From: Streptomyces sp. WMMC500
Lineage (GTDB): Bacteria; Actinomycetota; Actinomycetes; Streptomycetales; Streptomycetaceae
NCBI RefSeq assembly: GCF_027497195.1
Contig: NZ_CP114905.1
Span: forward strand, 3,706,001 to 3,770,000
Length of the DNA stretch: 64,000 nucleotides
Direction: 5' to 3'
Part shown: positions 1 to 11,173 of the stretch, piece by piece
Position numbering within the stretch: the first letter of the stretch is position 1
Layout: every line of letters starts with the position of its first letter
Program-made: the position numbers and the translations under genes
The notes under the pieces: generated by a model
The model's database searches: none
What the model saw: the letters and a program-made list of their open reading frames with translations, nothing else
Told to the model about the DNA's origin: nothing

Positions 1-414
1 GATGAGCGACTCGCGGCTGCTGTCGGCCAGCTCGTACTCGTTGGTCATGGTCAGCGCCCGGGTCGGGCACGCCTCGACGCACAGCCCGCACAGGATGCAG
101 CGCAGGTAGTTGATCTGGTAGACGCGGCCGTAGCGCTCACCCGGCGAGTAGCGCTCCTCCTCGGTGTTGTCCGCGCCCTCGACGTAGATCGCGTCCGCCG
201 GACAGGCCCACGCGCACAGCTCGCAGCCGATGCACTTCTCCAGCCCGTCCGGGTGCCGGTTGAGCTGGTGGCGGCCGTGGAAGCGGGGCGCCGTCGGCTT
301 CTTGTACTCGGGGTACTGCTCGGTCAGCCGCTTCTTGAACATGGCCTTGAAGGTCACGCCGAAGCCGGCCAGCGGGTTGACGAAACCCTGCTTGTCCTTC
401 TTCTCGTCAGCCAT
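1..414 (-). CDS. nuoI: NADH-quinone oxidoreductase subunit I (partial)
   Basis: Peripheral-arm subunit of complex I carrying two [4Fe-4S] clusters (N6a/N6b) that pass electrons towards quinone. The gene runs off the left edge, so only the first 138 residues are present. Two ferredoxin-type motifs are visible: C61-x2-C64-x2-C67-x3-C71 followed by P, and C106-x2-C109-x2-C112-x3-C116 followed by P. The ATG at 414 lies inside the end of nuoH (8-bp overlap), which supports this start and translational coupling. It is the last gene of the nuoA-to-I run seen here; nuoJ-N would be expected beyond the edge. Confidence 0.97.
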   Translation of the reverse strand, partial: MADEKKDKQGFVNPLAGFGVTFKAMFKKRLTEQYPEYKKPTAPRFHGRHQLNRHPDGLEKCIGCELCAWACPADAIYVEGADNTEEERYSPGERYGRVYQINYLRCILCGLCVEACPTRALTMTNEYELADSSRESLI

Positions 415-1789
415 TGTCGGCCTCCTCAGTGTCGCCTCCGGGGCCGTTCGTGCCCACCAGCTCGCGCTCGCGGCGCGACGGGCGGCGGGGCACGGGCGGC
501 AGGGTCTGACCCGGCAGCGGCGGCACGGGGTAGCCGCCCTCCGTGGGGTCGAACTCCGGCTTGGGCTTGGCCGCCTCGCGGGCGGCCTCCTCCTTCTCCT
601 TGCGGTCGCGGAACATGTCCGCGACGAAGGACAGCAGCAGGATCACCAGCAGCCCGCCGGCGATGTAGAGCACGATCTCGGTGAAGTCCACGTCCTCGTT
701 GCGCAGCGCCCGGACGGTGGCGACCAGCATCAGCCAGACCATGGAGACCGGGATGAGGACCTTCCAGCCCAGCTTCATGAACTGGTCGTAGCGCACCCGT
801 GGGAGCGAGCCGCGCAGCCAGACGAAGCCGAAGAGGCACACGACGACCTTGCCGGTGAACCACAGCATCGGCCACCAGCCGGTGTTGGCGCCCTCCCACA
901 CGGTGCTGATCGGCGCGGGCGCGCGCCAGCCGCCGAGGAAGAGCGTGACCGCCACCGCGGAGAGCGTCACCATGTGCACGTACTCGGAGAGCATGAACAT
1001 CGCGAACTTGATCGACGAGTACTCGGTGGAGTAACCGGCGACCAGGTCGCCCTCGGACTCCGGCATGTCGAAGGGCAGCCGGTGCGACTCGCCGACCATC
1101 GCGACGAGGTAGACGAGGAACGACACCGGCAGCAGGATCGCGAACCACCGGTCGTCCTGGGCCGCGACGATCTCCGAGGTCGACAGCGACCCGGAGTAGA
1201 GGAACACCGCGGCGAAGGACAGGCCCATCGCGACCTCGTACGAGATCACCTGGGCCGTCGCGCGGACGCCGCCGAGCAGCGGGTACGTCGAGTTGGACGC
1301 CCAGCCGGCGAGGACGACGCCGTAGGCGGCGATGGAGGCGGTGGCCAGCACGTACAGCATGGCGACCGGGAGGTCCGTGAGCTGCAGCGCGGTGCGCTCG
1401 CCGAAGATCGACACCTGGTTGTCGGCGGGGCCGAAGGGGATGACCGCGATGGCCATGAAGGCGGGGATGGCGGCGAGGAGCGGCGCCAGGATGTAGACCG
1501 CCTTGTCGGCGCCCTTGACGATGATGTCCTCTTTGAGCATCAGCTTCACGCCGTCGGCGAGCGACTGCAGCAGGCCCCAGGGGCCGTGCCGGTTCGGGCC
1601 GATGCGGAGCTGCATCCAGCCCAGGACCTTGCGCTCGAAGACGATCGAGATGAGGACCGTCACCATCAGGAACGCGAAGCAGAAGACGGCCTTGAGGAGG
1701 ATCAGCCACCAGGGGTCGCCCCCGAAGTAGCCGAGTTCGTCCGCGGCGAGGACGCTTGCGCCGTGCGCCGCGGGTGCGCTTGCGATCAC
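407..1789 (-). CDS. nuoH: NADH-quinone oxidoreductase subunit H
   Basis: Membrane subunit at the junction of the two arms of complex I, forming part of the quinone pocket. 460 residues from a GTG start. The protein is almost entirely hydrophobic helices, with the conserved NuoH core ([21 protein letters not shown] near residue 50; [15 protein letters not shown] around residue 240). The last 60 or so residues are a charged and proline-rich cytoplasmic tail longer than in E. coli, as is usual in actinobacteria. A 52-bp gap separates it from nuoG upstream and it overlaps nuoI by 8 bp, so it belongs to the same operon. Confidence 0.97.
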   Translation of the reverse strand: MIASAPAAHGASVLAADELGYFGGDPWWLILLKAVFCFAFLMVTVLISIVFERKVLGWMQLRIGPNRHGPWGLLQSLADGVKLMLKEDIIVKGADKAVYILAPLLAAIPAFMAIAVIPFGPADNQVSIFGERTALQLTDLPVAMLYVLATASIAAYGVVLAGWASNSTYPLLGGVRATAQVISYEVAMGLSFAAVFLYSGSLSTSEIVAAQDDRWFAILLPVSFLVYLVAMVGESHRLPFDMPESEGDLVAGYSTEYSSIKFAMFMLSEYVHMVTLSAVAVTLFLGGWRAPAPISTVWEGANTGWWPMLWFTGKVVVCLFGFVWLRGSLPRVRYDQFMKLGWKVLIPVSMVWLMLVATVRALRNEDVDFTEIVLYIAGGLLVILLLSFVADMFRDRKEKEEAAREAAKPKPEFDPTEGGYPVPPLPGQTLPPVPRRPSRRERELVGTNGPGGDTEEADNG

Positions 1790-1841
1790 CGTCGTGCCTC
1801 CGTCGTGTACGCAGCTACGCAGGTTCGCGTCCGCATCGCGG

Positions 1842-4313
1842 TCACGCTTCGACCTCCTTGGATACGGCGGAAACCTGAACCAGGTCGCCGGGGTTCGCGC
1901 CCGTCGCCGCGGCCACGCCCGGGGTCGTCGACTGCAGCGGCAGCCACACGACCTGGTCGGGCAGCTCCGCGGTGACCCGCAGGGGGAGCGTCACCGTGCC
2001 GGTGGGGCCGGTGACCGCCAGCGGGTCGCCGTCGACGACGCCCGTGGCCTCCGCGGTGGCGGGCGAGAGCCGGGCCGCCGCCTCGTGGCGGGTGCCGGCC
2101 AGGGCGTCCTCGCCCTCCTGCAGCCTGCCCTCGTCGAGCAGCAGCCGGTGGCCTGCGAGCACCGCCTGGCCGGCGCCGGGCTGCGGCAGCGGCGCGGCGC
2201 GGTCGTCGGGCGGGGTGGGGCGCGGTCCTTCGGCGCGGACGCCGAGGCGGCGCAGCTCGGCCCGTGCCGTACGGGCGTCGGGCAGGCCCAGGTGGACGTC
2301 GAGGGCGTCGGCGAGCATGTGCAGCACGCGCATGTCCGCGGGGGCGAGCCGGCGGGTCATCTGGTCCGGCTTCAGCGCGGCCTCGAAGGGGCGGAGCCGG
2401 CCTTCCCAGTTGACGAACGTGCCCTGCTTCTCCGCGACCGCGGCCACCGGGAAGACCACGTCGGCCCGCTCGGTGACCTCGCTGGGCCGCTGCTCCAGGC
2501 TGACCACGAACTCGGCCCGGTCCAGCGCCTCGCGGGCCTTCGCCGGGTCCGGCAGGTCGGTGAGCGTGACGCCGCCGACGACCAGCGCGCCGATGTCGCC
2601 GGCCGCCGCGGCGTCGAGGATCTCGCCGGTGTCGCGGCCGCGCGAGCTCGGCAGTTCAGCCAGGCCCCACGCGGCGGCGGTCTCGCGGCGCGCCTCGGGG
2701 TCGGTGCCGGACCGGCCGCCGGGCAGCATCCCGGGCAGCGCACCGGCCTCGATCGCGCCGCGCTCGCCGGCGCGGCGCGGGATCCAGGCGAGGGTGGCGC
2801 CGGTGGCCTCCGCCGTACGCACCACGGCGGACAGCGCGCCGCGCACGCCCGCCAGCCGCTCGCCGACGAGGATCACCGCGCCCTCCTGGCGCAGCGCGTC
2901 GGAGGCGGCCTTGCCGTCCTCGCCGAGGCCCGCCCCGGAGCCGAGGGCGTCGAGCCAGCTCGGCTCGGTGCCGGGGGCGGCCGGCAGCAGCGTGCCGCCG
3001 GCCTTCGTCAGGCCGCGGGTGGCGAAGGGAGCGATCGCGTAGACCTTCAGGCCCTTCTTGCGCCACGCCTTGCGCAGCCGGAGGAAGACGCCGGGCGCCT
3101 CCTCCTCGGCCTCCAGACCGGCGAGCAGCACCGCGGGCGCCTTCTCCAGCGCCGCGTAGGTGACGCCGCGTCCGCTGCCCGCGACCCGCGCGGCCAGGAA
3201 CTCGGTCTCCTCGGCGCTGTGCACCCGGGCGCGGAAGTCGATGTCGTTGGTGCCGAGCGCGGCGCGCGCGAACTTCGCGTAGGCGTAGGAGTCCTCCAGC
3301 GTCAGCCGCCCGCCGGTGAGCACCCCGGCGCGCCCGCGGGCCGCCGCCAGTCCTGCCGCCGCGGCGCGCAGCGCCTCGGGCCAGCTCGCCGGCTGCAGCT
3401 CACCGCTGTCGTCGCGGACCAGCGGGTGGGTGAGCCGGTCGGGCATCTGCGCGTAGCGGAAGCCGAAGCGGCCCTTGTCGCACATCCACTCTTCGTTGAC
3501 CTCGGGGTCGTTGTCGGCGAGCCGCCGCATGACCTTGCCGCGCCGGTGGTCGGTGCGCGTGGCGCAGCCGCCTGCGCAGTGCTCGCAGACGGACGGCGAG
3601 GAGATCAGGTCGAAGGGGCGCGAGCGGAAGCGGTACATCTTCGAGGTGAGCGCGCCCACCGGGCAGATCTGGATGGTGTTGCCCGAGAAGTACGACTCGA
3701 AGGGCACGCCCTCGCCCGTACCGACCTGCTGCAGCGCGCCGCGGTCCAGCATCTCGATCATCGGGTCGCCCGCGACCTGGTTGGAGAACCGGGTGCAGCG
3801 CGCGCACAGCACGCAGCGCTCGCGGTCGAGCAGCACCTGCGTGGAGATCGGCACGGGCTTCTCGAAGGTGCGCTTCTGGCCGTCGAAGCGGGTCTCGGCC
3901 TGCCCCGCGGACATCGCCTGGTTCTGCAGCGGGCACTCGCCGCCCTTGTCGCAGACCGGGCAGTCCAGCGGGTGGTTGATGAGCAGCAGCTCCATCACGC
4001 CGCGCTGCGACTTCTCGGCCACGGCGGAGGTGAGCTGGGTCCTGACGACCATCCCGTCGGTGCAGGTGATGGTGCAGGACGCCGACGGCTTGCGCTGGCC
4101 CTCGATCTCGACGATGCACTGGCGGCAGGCGCCGACCGGGTCGAGCAGCGGGTGGTCGCAGAAGCGCGGGACCTCGATGCCGAGTTGCTCGGCGGCCCGG
4201 ATGACCAGGGTGCCCTTGGGCACGCTGACCTCGGCGCCGTCGATGGTCAGGGTGACCATGTTCTCCGGGGCGGCAGCCTTCTCCGCTGCCTTCTCCGGCT
4301 CCGTGACGGTCAC
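1842..4313 (-). CDS. nuoG: NADH-quinone oxidoreductase subunit G
   Basis: Large iron-sulfur subunit of complex I, 823 residues. I chose the GTG at 4313 because it overlaps the nuoF stop as GTGA; the longer open frame upstream is a shadow of nuoF. The N-terminus has the [2Fe-2S] cysteines (FCDHP...GACRQC...C), then the His-plus-three-Cys cluster ([18 protein letters not shown]), then two ferredoxin-like 4Fe-4S sets ([14 protein letters not shown]). A molybdopterin-oxidoreductase-type C-x2-C-x3-C...C cluster ([10 protein letters not shown] ... WMCDKGRF) opens the large C-terminal domain. That extra N7-type cluster is present as in E. coli-type NuoG. Confidence 0.97.
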   Translation of the reverse strand: MTVTEPEKAAEKAAAPENMVTLTIDGAEVSVPKGTLVIRAAEQLGIEVPRFCDHPLLDPVGACRQCIVEIEGQRKPSASCTITCTDGMVVRTQLTSAVAEKSQRGVMELLLINHPLDCPVCDKGGECPLQNQAMSAGQAETRFDGQKRTFEKPVPISTQVLLDRERCVLCARCTRFSNQVAGDPMIEMLDRGALQQVGTGEGVPFESYFSGNTIQICPVGALTSKMYRFRSRPFDLISSPSVCEHCAGGCATRTDHRRGKVMRRLADNDPEVNEEWMCDKGRFGFRYAQMPDRLTHPLVRDDSGELQPASWPEALRAAAAGLAAARGRAGVLTGGRLTLEDSYAYAKFARAALGTNDIDFRARVHSAEETEFLAARVAGSGRGVTYAALEKAPAVLLAGLEAEEEAPGVFLRLRKAWRKKGLKVYAIAPFATRGLTKAGGTLLPAAPGTEPSWLDALGSGAGLGEDGKAASDALRQEGAVILVGERLAGVRGALSAVVRTAEATGATLAWIPRRAGERGAIEAGALPGMLPGGRSGTDPEARRETAAAWGLAELPSSRGRDTGEILDAAAAGDIGALVVGGVTLTDLPDPAKAREALDRAEFVVSLEQRPSEVTERADVVFPVAAVAEKQGTFVNWEGRLRPFEAALKPDQMTRRLAPADMRVLHMLADALDVHLGLPDARTARAELRRLGVRAEGPRPTPPDDRAAPLPQPGAGQAVLAGHRLLLDEGRLQEGEDALAGTRHEAAARLSPATAEATGVVDGDPLAVTGPTGTVTLPLRVTAELPDQVVWLPLQSTTPGVAAATGANPGDLVQVSAVSKEVEA

Positions 4314-5656
4314 GCGGACACCTCCTGGTGGTTCGTGGAGCCGGGGGTGTCGGCCCAGGCGGTGGACTTGGCCGGGTCGAAGGGGCAGCCACCGCCGATG
4401 ACGTGCTGCTCGTACTCCTCGCGGAAGTACTGCAGCGAGGAGAAGATCGGCGCGGCGGCGCCGTCGCCGAGGGCGCAGAACGACTTGCCGTTGATGTTGT
4501 CGGCGATGTCGTTGAGCTTGTCGAGGTCGGCGAGGGAGCCCTTGCCGGCCTCGATGTCGCGGAGCAGTTGGACGAGCCAGTACGTGCCCTCGCGGCAGGG
4601 CGTGCACTTGCCGCAGGACTCGTGCTCGTAGAACTCGGTCCAGCGGGTGACCGCCCGGACCACGCAGGTCGTCTCGTCGAAGCACTGCAGCGCCTTGGTG
4701 CCGAGCATGGAGCCGGCGCCGCCGACGCCCTCGTAGTCGAGGGGGACGTCCAGGTGCTCGTCGGTGAGCATCGGGGTGGACGAGCCGCCGGGGGTCCAGA
4801 ACTTCAGCCGGTGGCCGGGGCGCATGCCGCCGCCCATGTCGAGCAGTTGGCGCAGCGTGATGCCGAGCGGCGCCTCGTACTGGCCGGGGCGGGCGACGTG
4901 ACCGGAGAGCGAGTACAGCGTGAAGCCCGGGGACTTCTCGCTGCCCATCGTCCGGAACCACTCCTTGCCCTTGTTCATGATCGCGGGAACGGACGCGATG
5001 GACTCGACGTTGTTCACCACAGTGGGGCAGGCGTAGAGGCCCTCGACGGCCGGGAAGGGGGGACGCAGCCGGGGCTGGCCGCGGCGGCCCTCCAGCGAGT
5101 CGAGCAGCGCGGTCTCCTCACCGCAGATGTACGCGCCGGCGCCGGCGTGCACCGTGACCTCCAGGTCGAGCCCGGAGCCGAGGATGTCCTTGCCGAGCAA
5201 GCCCGCGGCGTACGCCTCGCGCACCGCCTCGTGCAGCCTGCGCAGCACCGGCACGACCTCGCCGCGCAGGTAGATGAACGCGTGGTTGGACCGGAACGCG
5301 TGGCAGGCGATGACGATGCCCTCGATGAGGGAGTGCGGGTTGGCGAAGAGCAGCGGGATGTCCTTGCAGGTGCCCGGCTCCGACTCGTCGGCGTTGACGA
5401 CGAGGTAGTGCGGCTTGCCGTCGCCCTGCGGGATGAACTGCCACTTCATGCCGGTGGGGAAGCCCGCGCCGCCCCGGCCGCGCAGGCCGGAGTCCTTGAC
5501 GTACGCGATGACGTCGTCGGGCGGCATCGCGAGCGCCTTGCGCAGCCCCTCGTAGCCCTCGTTGCGCCGGTACGTCTCCAGGGTCCAGGACTCGGGGTGG
5601 TCCCAGAAGGCGGAGAGCACCGGGGTCAGCAGCTTCTCCGGCGAGTCGACGGTCAT
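4310..5656 (-). CDS. nuoF: NADH-quinone oxidoreductase subunit F
   Basis: NADH-oxidising subunit that binds FMN and one [4Fe-4S] cluster. About 448 residues. Visible signatures are the glycine-rich nucleotide loop ([15 protein letters not shown] near residue 65), the FMN region ([12 protein letters not shown]), and the cluster ligands [13 protein letters not shown] near residue 350. The ATG at 5656 overlaps the nuoE stop by one base (TGATG); an in-frame GTG at 5659 is an equally coupled alternative (GTGA), so the start is uncertain by one codon. It overlaps nuoG by 4 bp. Confidence 0.97.
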   Translation of the reverse strand: MTVDSPEKLLTPVLSAFWDHPESWTLETYRRNEGYEGLRKALAMPPDDVIAYVKDSGLRGRGGAGFPTGMKWQFIPQGDGKPHYLVVNADESEPGTCKDIPLLFANPHSLIEGIVIACHAFRSNHAFIYLRGEVVPVLRRLHEAVREAYAAGLLGKDILGSGLDLEVTVHAGAGAYICGEETALLDSLEGRRGQPRLRPPFPAVEGLYACPTVVNNVESIASVPAIMNKGKEWFRTMGSEKSPGFTLYSLSGHVARPGQYEAPLGITLRQLLDMGGGMRPGHRLKFWTPGGSSTPMLTDEHLDVPLDYEGVGGAGSMLGTKALQCFDETTCVVRAVTRWTEFYEHESCGKCTPCREGTYWLVQLLRDIEAGKGSLADLDKLNDIADNINGKSFCALGDGAAAPIFSSLQYFREEYEQHVIGGGCPFDPAKSTAWADTPGSTNHQEVSA

Positions 5657-6555
5657 CACGCGCCCTCCTCCTCGGTGGGCTCATCCGCGGACGCGGAGTG
5701 CGGGTGCGCCGGGTCGGACGCGGAGGTCTGCTGCGGCGCGTCGTGCGAACTGGGGTGGCCGGCGGGCGGCTGGTCCGCCAGCGCGTCCGGCGGCGGGCTC
5801 TGCGGGTGCGGCTCGGCGCGCTGGGTGACCACGCGCGCGGCCGGCTCCTCGCCCTTGGCCATGCGCAGCCCGATGAGCGAGGCGGGGCCCGCGCCGCCGG
5901 ACTCCTCGACGGCGCCGGGGCGCTGGTCGGGGAAGCCGGCCAGGATGCGCGCGGTCTCCTTGAACGTGCAGAGCTTCGCGCCGCGGGTGGGGTGTACGTC
6001 GTTGCCCGCGCGCAGGTCGTCCACGAGCCGCTTGGCGGACTCGGGCGTCTGGTTGTCGAAGAACTCCCAGTTGACCATCACCACGGGGGCGAAGTCGCAG
6101 GCGGCGTTGCACTCGATGTGCTCCAGGGTGACCTTGCCGTCCTCGGTGGTCTCCTGGTTGCCGAGGTCCAGGTACGCCTTCAGCTCGTCGAAGATGGCGT
6201 CGCCGCCCATGACCGCGCAGAGCGTGTTGGTGCAGACCCCGACCTGGTAGTCGCCCGAAGGTTTGCGCCGGTACATGGTGTAGAAGGTGGCGACCGCGGT
6301 CACCTCGGCGGCGGTCAGGTCCAGCATCTCGGCGCAGAACTGCATGCCGGTGCGGGTGACGTGCCCCTCCTCCGACTGCACCAGGTGCAGCATCGGCAGC
6401 AGCGCCGAACGGCTGTCCGGATACCGGGCGATGATCTCCCGGGCATCCGTTGCCAGCCGCTCGCGCACCTCGGCCGGGTAGTCGGGGGCGGGCAACTGGG
6501 GCATGCCCAGCGGGACGGCCGCCTGGCTGCTCACGTCGCGTTCCGCTGTCGTCAT
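5656..6555 (-). CDS. nuoE: NADH-quinone oxidoreductase subunit E
   Basis: Carries the [2Fe-2S] cluster N1a next to FMN. 299 residues from the ATG at 6555, which overlaps the nuoD stop (ATGA). The thioredoxin-like ferredoxin core has its cysteines in CTNTLC and ECNAAC. The family core is about 165 residues; here an extra C-terminal stretch of some 70 residues rich in Ala, Pro, Glu, His and Ser follows. This low-complexity tail is unlikely to be part of the cluster fold. Confidence 0.96.
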   Translation of the reverse strand: MTTAERDVSSQAAVPLGMPQLPAPDYPAEVRERLATDAREIIARYPDSRSALLPMLHLVQSEEGHVTRTGMQFCAEMLDLTAAEVTAVATFYTMYRRKPSGDYQVGVCTNTLCAVMGGDAIFDELKAYLDLGNQETTEDGKVTLEHIECNAACDFAPVVMVNWEFFDNQTPESAKRLVDDLRAGNDVHPTRGAKLCTFKETARILAGFPDQRPGAVEESGGAGPASLIGLRMAKGEEPAARVVTQRAEPHPQSPPPDALADQPPAGHPSSHDAPQQTSASDPAHPHSASADEPTEEEGA

Positions 6556-7880
6556 CGGTCGACGCCTCCCAGCACGGGGTCGAGGGATGCGATGGCCACG
6601 ATCACGTCGGCCACCTGGCCACCCTCGGTCAGGGCCGCGATGGCCTGCAGGTTCACGAACGAGGGCTCGCGGAAGTGCACCCGGAACGGGCGGGTGGCGC
6701 CGTCGCTGACGGCGTGCACACCCAGTTCGCCCTTGGGTGACTCCAACGCCACGTACGCCTGCCCGGGCGGCACCCGGAAGCCCTCGGTGACCAGCTTGAA
6801 GTGGTGGATCAGGGCCTCCATCGAGGTCCCCATGATGTTCTTGATGTGGTCCAGCGAGTTGCCGAGGCCGTCGGGCCCCAGCGCGAGCTGTGCGGGCCAG
6901 GCGATCTTCTTGTCGGCGACCATCACCGGGCCGGGCTCCAGCCGGTCCATGCACTGCTCGACGATCCGCAGCGACTGGCGCATCTCCTCCAGCCGGATGA
7001 GGAAGCGGCCGTAGGCGTCGGCGGTGTCGGCGGTGGGGACGTCGAAGTCGTACGTCTCGTAGCCGCAGTACGGGTCCGTCTTGCGCAGGTCGTGGGGCAG
7101 CCCCGTGGCGCGCAGCACCGGGCCCGTGACGCCCAGGGACATGCAGCCGGCCAGGTCCAGATGCGCGATGTTCTGCATCCGGGCCTTGAACGCGGGGTTG
7201 TTGGTGGCCAGCTTGTCGTACTCCGGGAAGTTCTTGCGGAGCGTCTTGAGCGTCTCGCGGATGGAGTCGACGGCGCCCGGGGGCAGGTCCTGCGCGAGGC
7301 CGCCCGGGCGGATGAACGCGTGGTTCATCCGCAGGCCGGTGATCAGCTCGAACAGGTCGAGGACCAGCTCACGGTCGCGGAAGCCGTAGATCATGACCGT
7401 GGTGGCGCCCAGCTCCATGCCGCCGGTGGCGATGGCCACCAGGTGGGAGGCGATCCGGTTCAGCTCCATGAGCAGCACCCTTATGACGGTGGCCCGGTCG
7501 GGGACCTCGTCGGTGATGCCGAGCAGCTTCTCCACCGCCATGCAGTACCCGGCCTCGTTGAAGAACGAGGTCAGGTAGTCCATGCGGGTCACGAAGGTGG
7601 AGCCCTGGGTCCAGGTGCGGTACTCGAGGTTCTTCTCGATGCCCGTGTGCAGATAGCCGATCCCGCAGCGGGTCTCCGTCACGGTCTCGCCGTCGATCTC
7701 CAGGATGAGCCGCAGCACGCCGTGGGTGGAGGGGTGCTGCGGGCCCATGTTGACGACGATCCGCTCGTCGTCGGCCCGGTGGACCGACTCGACGACCTCG
7801 TCCCAGTCGCCGCCGGTGACGGTGTAGACGGTGCCCTCGGTGGTCTCCCGGGCGGCCCCGGTCGCGTGGGTGGTGCTCAT
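6552..7880 (-). CDS. nuoD: NADH-quinone oxidoreductase subunit D
   Basis: 49-kDa-type subunit that lines the quinone reduction site together with NuoB. 442 residues from the ATG at 7880, overlapping the nuoC stop by 4 bp. The family motif [12 protein letters not shown] occurs near residue 45, and the conserved blocks [16 protein letters not shown] and [12 protein letters not shown] follow. The C-terminus ends in the conserved DPVLGGVDR. The frame continues upstream of 7880 only as a shadow of nuoC. Confidence 0.97.
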   Translation of the reverse strand: MSTTHATGAARETTEGTVYTVTGGDWDEVVESVHRADDERIVVNMGPQHPSTHGVLRLILEIDGETVTETRCGIGYLHTGIEKNLEYRTWTQGSTFVTRMDYLTSFFNEAGYCMAVEKLLGITDEVPDRATVIRVLLMELNRIASHLVAIATGGMELGATTVMIYGFRDRELVLDLFELITGLRMNHAFIRPGGLAQDLPPGAVDSIRETLKTLRKNFPEYDKLATNNPAFKARMQNIAHLDLAGCMSLGVTGPVLRATGLPHDLRKTDPYCGYETYDFDVPTADTADAYGRFLIRLEEMRQSLRIVEQCMDRLEPGPVMVADKKIAWPAQLALGPDGLGNSLDHIKNIMGTSMEALIHHFKLVTEGFRVPPGQAYVALESPKGELGVHAVSDGATRPFRVHFREPSFVNLQAIAALTEGGQVADVIVAIASLDPVLGGVDR

Positions 7881-8616
7881 CGGTACGACCTCCGCTGGTC
7901 GGGAGCCGGGATCTGGGCGCCCTTGTACTCGACGGGGATGCCGCCGAGGGGGTAGTCCTTGCGCTGCGGATGGCCCTGCCAGTCGTCCGGCATGAAGATC
8001 CGGGTCAGGGCCGGGTGGCCGTCGAAGACGATGCCGAAGAAGTCGTAGACCTCGCGCTCGTGCCAGTCGTTCGTCGGGTAGACCTCCACGACGGACGGGA
8101 TGTGCGGGTCGTCGTCGGGCGCGCTGACCTCGACCCGGAGCAGCCGGGTGTGGGTGAGCGAACGCAGGTGGTACACCGCGTGCAGCTCGCGGCCCTTGTC
8201 CCCGGGGTAGTGCACGCCGGAGACGCCGGTACACAGCTCGAAGCGCAGCGCGGGGTCGTCGCGCAGGGTCCGCATGACGCGCAGCAGGTGCTTGCGGTCG
8301 ACGTGGAAGGTCAGCTCGCCGCGGTCGACGACGGTCTTCTCGATGGCGTTCTCGGGGAGGAGCCCCTGCTCGTCGAGGGCGCCCTCCAGCTCGTCCGCGA
8401 CCTCGTCGAACCAGCCGCCGTACGGGCGCACGGACTCGCCGGGCAGCCGGACGCCGCGCACCAGGCCGCCGTAGCCGGAGGTGTCGCCGGCGCCGCTCTC
8501 GGCGCCGAACATGCCGCGCTGGACGCGGATGGTCTCGCCCTGGTCGCCGCGGCGGCCCGGCAGGTTCTCCGCGTTCAGATCCTGGTCGGGGTTCACCCCG
8601 TCCGCGTTCTCCTCGC

Positions 8617-8620
<4 letters not shown>
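7877..8620 (-). CDS. nuoC: NADH-quinone oxidoreductase subunit C
   Basis: 30-kDa-type peripheral subunit, 247 residues. The GTG at 8620 is chosen because it overlaps the nuoB stop (GTGA). The conserved block [16 protein letters not shown] followed by [22 protein letters not shown] identifies the family. The first 60 or so residues are charged and variable, typical of actinobacterial NuoC. The separate NuoC and NuoD genes show that this is not the fused NuoCD arrangement of enterobacteria. Confidence 0.96.
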
Positions 8621-9171
<551 letters not shown>

Positions 9172-9183
9172 TCGTGGTGCCTC

Positions 9184-9543
9184 CTAGTCCCATTCCAGTC
9201 CGCCGCGCCGCCACACGTAGGCGTAGGCGACGAAGACAGTGAGCACGAAGAGCAGCATCTCGACGAGCCCGAAGATCCCCAGAGCGTCGAAGGAGACGGC
9301 CCAGGGGTAGAGGAAGACGATCTCGATGTCGAAGATGATGAACAACATCGCCGTCAGGTAGTACTTGACCGGGAAGCGGCCCCCGCCGGGCGGCTGCGGT
9401 GTCGGCTCGATGCCGCACTCGTACGCCTCGAGCTTGGCCCGGTTGTAGCGCTTCGGACCCACGAGCGCCGCCGCGACCACGGAGAACACCGCGAAGGCCG
9501 TCGCAATGGCTCCGAGCACGAGGATCGGCGTGTATACGTTCAC
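9184..9543 (-). CDS. nuoA: NADH-quinone oxidoreductase subunit A
   Basis: First gene of the complex I operon. It encodes a 119-residue membrane protein with three transmembrane helices and the family signatures YECGIEPT, KYYLTAMLFIIFDIEIVFLYPWA and a C-terminal YVWRRGGLEWD. The GTG at 9543 fits the family N-terminus; reading further upstream adds an unrelated charged segment. A purine-rich GGAGAGGAG lies upstream as a possible ribosome binding site. The regulatory region just beyond 9600 contains a likely Rex operator. Confidence 0.95.
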   Translation of the reverse strand: MNVYTPILVLGAIATAFAVFSVVAAALVGPKRYNRAKLEAYECGIEPTPQPPGGGRFPVKYYLTAMLFIIFDIEIVFLYPWAVSFDALGIFGLVEMLLFVLTVFVAYAYVWRRGGLEWD

Positions 9544-9627
9544 CGCTGCCCCGCTCCTCTCCAGTCGACGATGACTGCCTGCCAGTCCACACCGGACTCG
9601 CGTTCCTGCCCCACCAAGATCGCTCAC

Positions 9628-9645
9628 ATGTGAGGCAGTTCACAA
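9628..9645. promoter_or_regulatory. Putative Rex operator upstream of nuoA
   Basis: The 18-mer ATGTGAGGCAGTTCACAA keeps both half-sites (TGTGA and TTCACAA) of the Streptomyces Rex consensus TTGTGAACGCGTTCACAA and matches 13 of 18 positions, with mismatches mainly in the central spacer. Rex is an NADH/NAD+-sensing repressor known in Streptomyces to control respiratory genes, and nuo is an expected target. The site is about 85 bp upstream of the nuoA start. It overlaps the 12-bp palindrome CTCACATGTGAG at 9623-9634. No binding data are available here. Confidence 0.6.
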
Positions 9646-9656
9646 GCCCTACTGAT

Positions 9657-9671
9657 GGGCATCTTATGCCC
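9657..9671 (-). promoter_or_regulatory. Candidate nuoA promoter -10 within an inverted repeat
   Basis: GGGCATCTTATGCCC is a perfect 6-bp inverted repeat with a 3-bp centre. Read on the minus strand it contains TAAGAT, which fits a TANNNT -10 box. A transcript starting a few bases downstream would place the Rex-like site right at the start region, suitable for repression. The -35 is not convincing. Confidence 0.35.
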
Positions 9672-10251
9672 ACTGCGCTGTGATCTGTGACACGGGGGTC
9701 CCCTACGGCTTTGTGATCTTAAACACCCGGCGATCGATCGGACGGACGAATGCCCGCCGGACGGCGCCCGCGGTGCGAAGAAACGATCACCGGACCTCCG
9801 CCGGCGGCGAGCAACCGCAGGTCAGCGCCGCGAGGACCGTGGGGTTCGTGGCGCGGGTGATTTCACGGTGGCGCGGCCGGGGGCGAATTCGAGCGCGGCC
9901 GCGCTCAATTGTTTTCCGGGCCTCCGGGCGCTTGCGCGGGCCCTCTCAAGGCCCCCGAGCGGAGCACGGGACGCCCGACCCGACCGGAGTGATTTGGACC
10001 ACAGCGGGGCTTCCGGGGCAACCGTCCTCGCTTGGTTTGCGGCGGGAGAAGTGATAACCGTCCGGCAACGTTCGGCGCGCGGCCCAAATGCCGTGCGTAT
10101 CGGGCGGGTAACGACGCACGGGTCGCCGCGCATCGGAGAGCGTCGGGGGAACACACCGCCCAAATGCCCCATTTCACTGACGGGGCGGCCAAGTGTGGCG
10201 CATCCCACGACTGTTGAAAGACGGACCTTCCCCCTGATAGCGCTGGTGTTC
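9672..10251. other. Divergent intergenic region nuoA / NlpC-P60 gene
   Basis: About 580 bp without a believable gene. The reading frames that cross it lack normal codon bias. It holds a perfect 16-bp palindrome at 9891-9906 and must contain the promoter and leader of the NlpC/P60 gene at 10252. I looked for the cyclic-di-AMP (ydaO-type) riboswitch that precedes some Streptomyces wall hydrolase genes and could not recognise it. Confidence 0.5.
9891..9906. repeat. Perfect 16-bp palindrome
   Basis: GAGCGCGGCCGCGCTC is self-complementary along its full length and is bracketed by AATTC and AATTG. It has no loop, so it looks more like a protein-binding site than an RNA hairpin. It includes the NotI site GCGGCCGC at 9895-9902. 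Confidence 0.5.
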
Positions 10252-11094
10252 ATGTCCCGTAAACCGCACATACCCAGCCACCGGAAACCCCGGCGCCGGC
10301 AGGCCCCCGCGTGGGTCGTCCGCACCGGAGTCGCCGGTGGCGCCCTCGGCACGATGGTCGCGACGGCGGCGTCCGCTCCCGCCCTCGGCGACAGCAGCAG
10401 GACCACCGGGCCGACGGCCACGGAGTCGACCGCAGAACTCCCCGCCGTGAACGTGAGCACGGCGCTCTCCACCGGCGTCGAGCAGAGCGCCGACGCCACC
10501 CAGACCGCGGCCCTGCGCCTCGAACTGCGCACGGAGGCGCAGGAGGCCGCCCAGGACGCCCGCAAGGCGGCCGCGAAGGCCAAGAAGGAGGCGGAGGCCC
10601 GCGCCGCCGCCGAGGAGCGCGCCCGCGAGCGGGCAGCGGCCCGCGCGGCGGAGCGCGAGGAACTGGCCACGGCCTCCGCCGCGCCCGCCGCCGAGTCCAC
10701 CCAGGCCGCCGAGACCCCCGCGGCGGCCCCGGCCGCGTCGGGCAGCGTCGGCACGGTGCTGGACTTCCTCAACGCCCAGCTCGGCAAGGCGTACGTCCTG
10801 GGGGGCACGGGCCCGTCCTCGTACGACTGCTCGGGCCTGACCCAGGCGGCGTTCCGCCAGGTGGGCGTGGAGCTCCCCCGCACCGCCGCGGAGCAGTCCA
10901 CGGTCGGCACCCCGGTCGCGGTCTCCGACGTCCAGCCGGGCGACCTGGTCTTCTGGGGCGGCACCGGCTCGGCGTACCACGTGGCCGTGTACGTCGGCGA
11001 CGGCAAGTACCTGGACGCGGCCAACCCGTCGAAGGGCGTGGTGATCCAGGAGATGTCGTACTACATGCCCACCTCGGCCGCCCGGGTCCTCTGA
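10252..11094 (+). CDS. Secreted NlpC/P60 peptidoglycan hydrolase
   Basis: Cell-wall endopeptidase, 280 residues. The ATG at 10252 gives an N-terminus with a basic stretch (RKPRRRQ) and a hydrophobic, Ala-rich export signal. An Ala/Glu/Lys/Arg-rich coiled-coil segment follows (about residues 80-145), as in RipA-type hydrolases. The last 115 residues are the NlpC/P60 domain with the catalytic Cys in SSYDCSGLTQAAF and the His in AYHVAVYVGDGKYLDA. It is transcribed away from nuo and ends at a strong hairpin terminator. Confidence 0.9.
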   Translation: MSRKPHIPSHRKPRRRQAPAWVVRTGVAGGALGTMVATAASAPALGDSSRTTGPTATESTAELPAVNVSTALSTGVEQSADATQTAALRLELRTEAQEAAQDARKAAAKAKKEAEARAAAEERARERAAARAAEREELATASAAPAAESTQAAETPAAAPAASGSVGTVLDFLNAQLGKAYVLGGTGPSSYDCSGLTQAAFRQVGVELPRTAAEQSTVGTPVAVSDVQPGDLVFWGGTGSAYHVAVYVGDGKYLDAANPSKGVVIQEMSYYMPTSAARVL

Positions 11095-11124
11095 GCCGCT
11101 CCCCGGACCCTCCGCACGACGCGA

Positions 11125-11154
11125 GAGCCCCCGCCGGACGCCCGGCGGGGGCTC
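11125..11154. terminator. Intrinsic terminator hairpin
   Basis: A perfect 13-bp GC-rich stem (GAGCCCCCGCCGG paired with CCGGCGGGGGCTC) with the 4-nt loop ACGC lies between the convergent ends of the NlpC/P60 gene and the HD-domain gene. It lacks a T-run but is typical of Streptomyces terminators and could serve both strands. Confidence 0.8.
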
Positions 11155-11173
11155 CGCGCCTGCGTGTATCGCT

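Noticed and set aside
230..1975. Long plus-strand frame opposite nuoH and nuoG
   Set aside because: High GC produces long antisense frames; this one is rich in Arg, His and Gly without any family pattern, whereas the minus strand encodes clear complex I subunits.
9907..10251. Cyclic-di-AMP (ydaO) riboswitch before the NlpC/P60 gene
   Set aside because: Expected from gene type in Streptomyces, but I could not align the conserved core of that riboswitch with this leader by eye. A covariance-model search would settle it.
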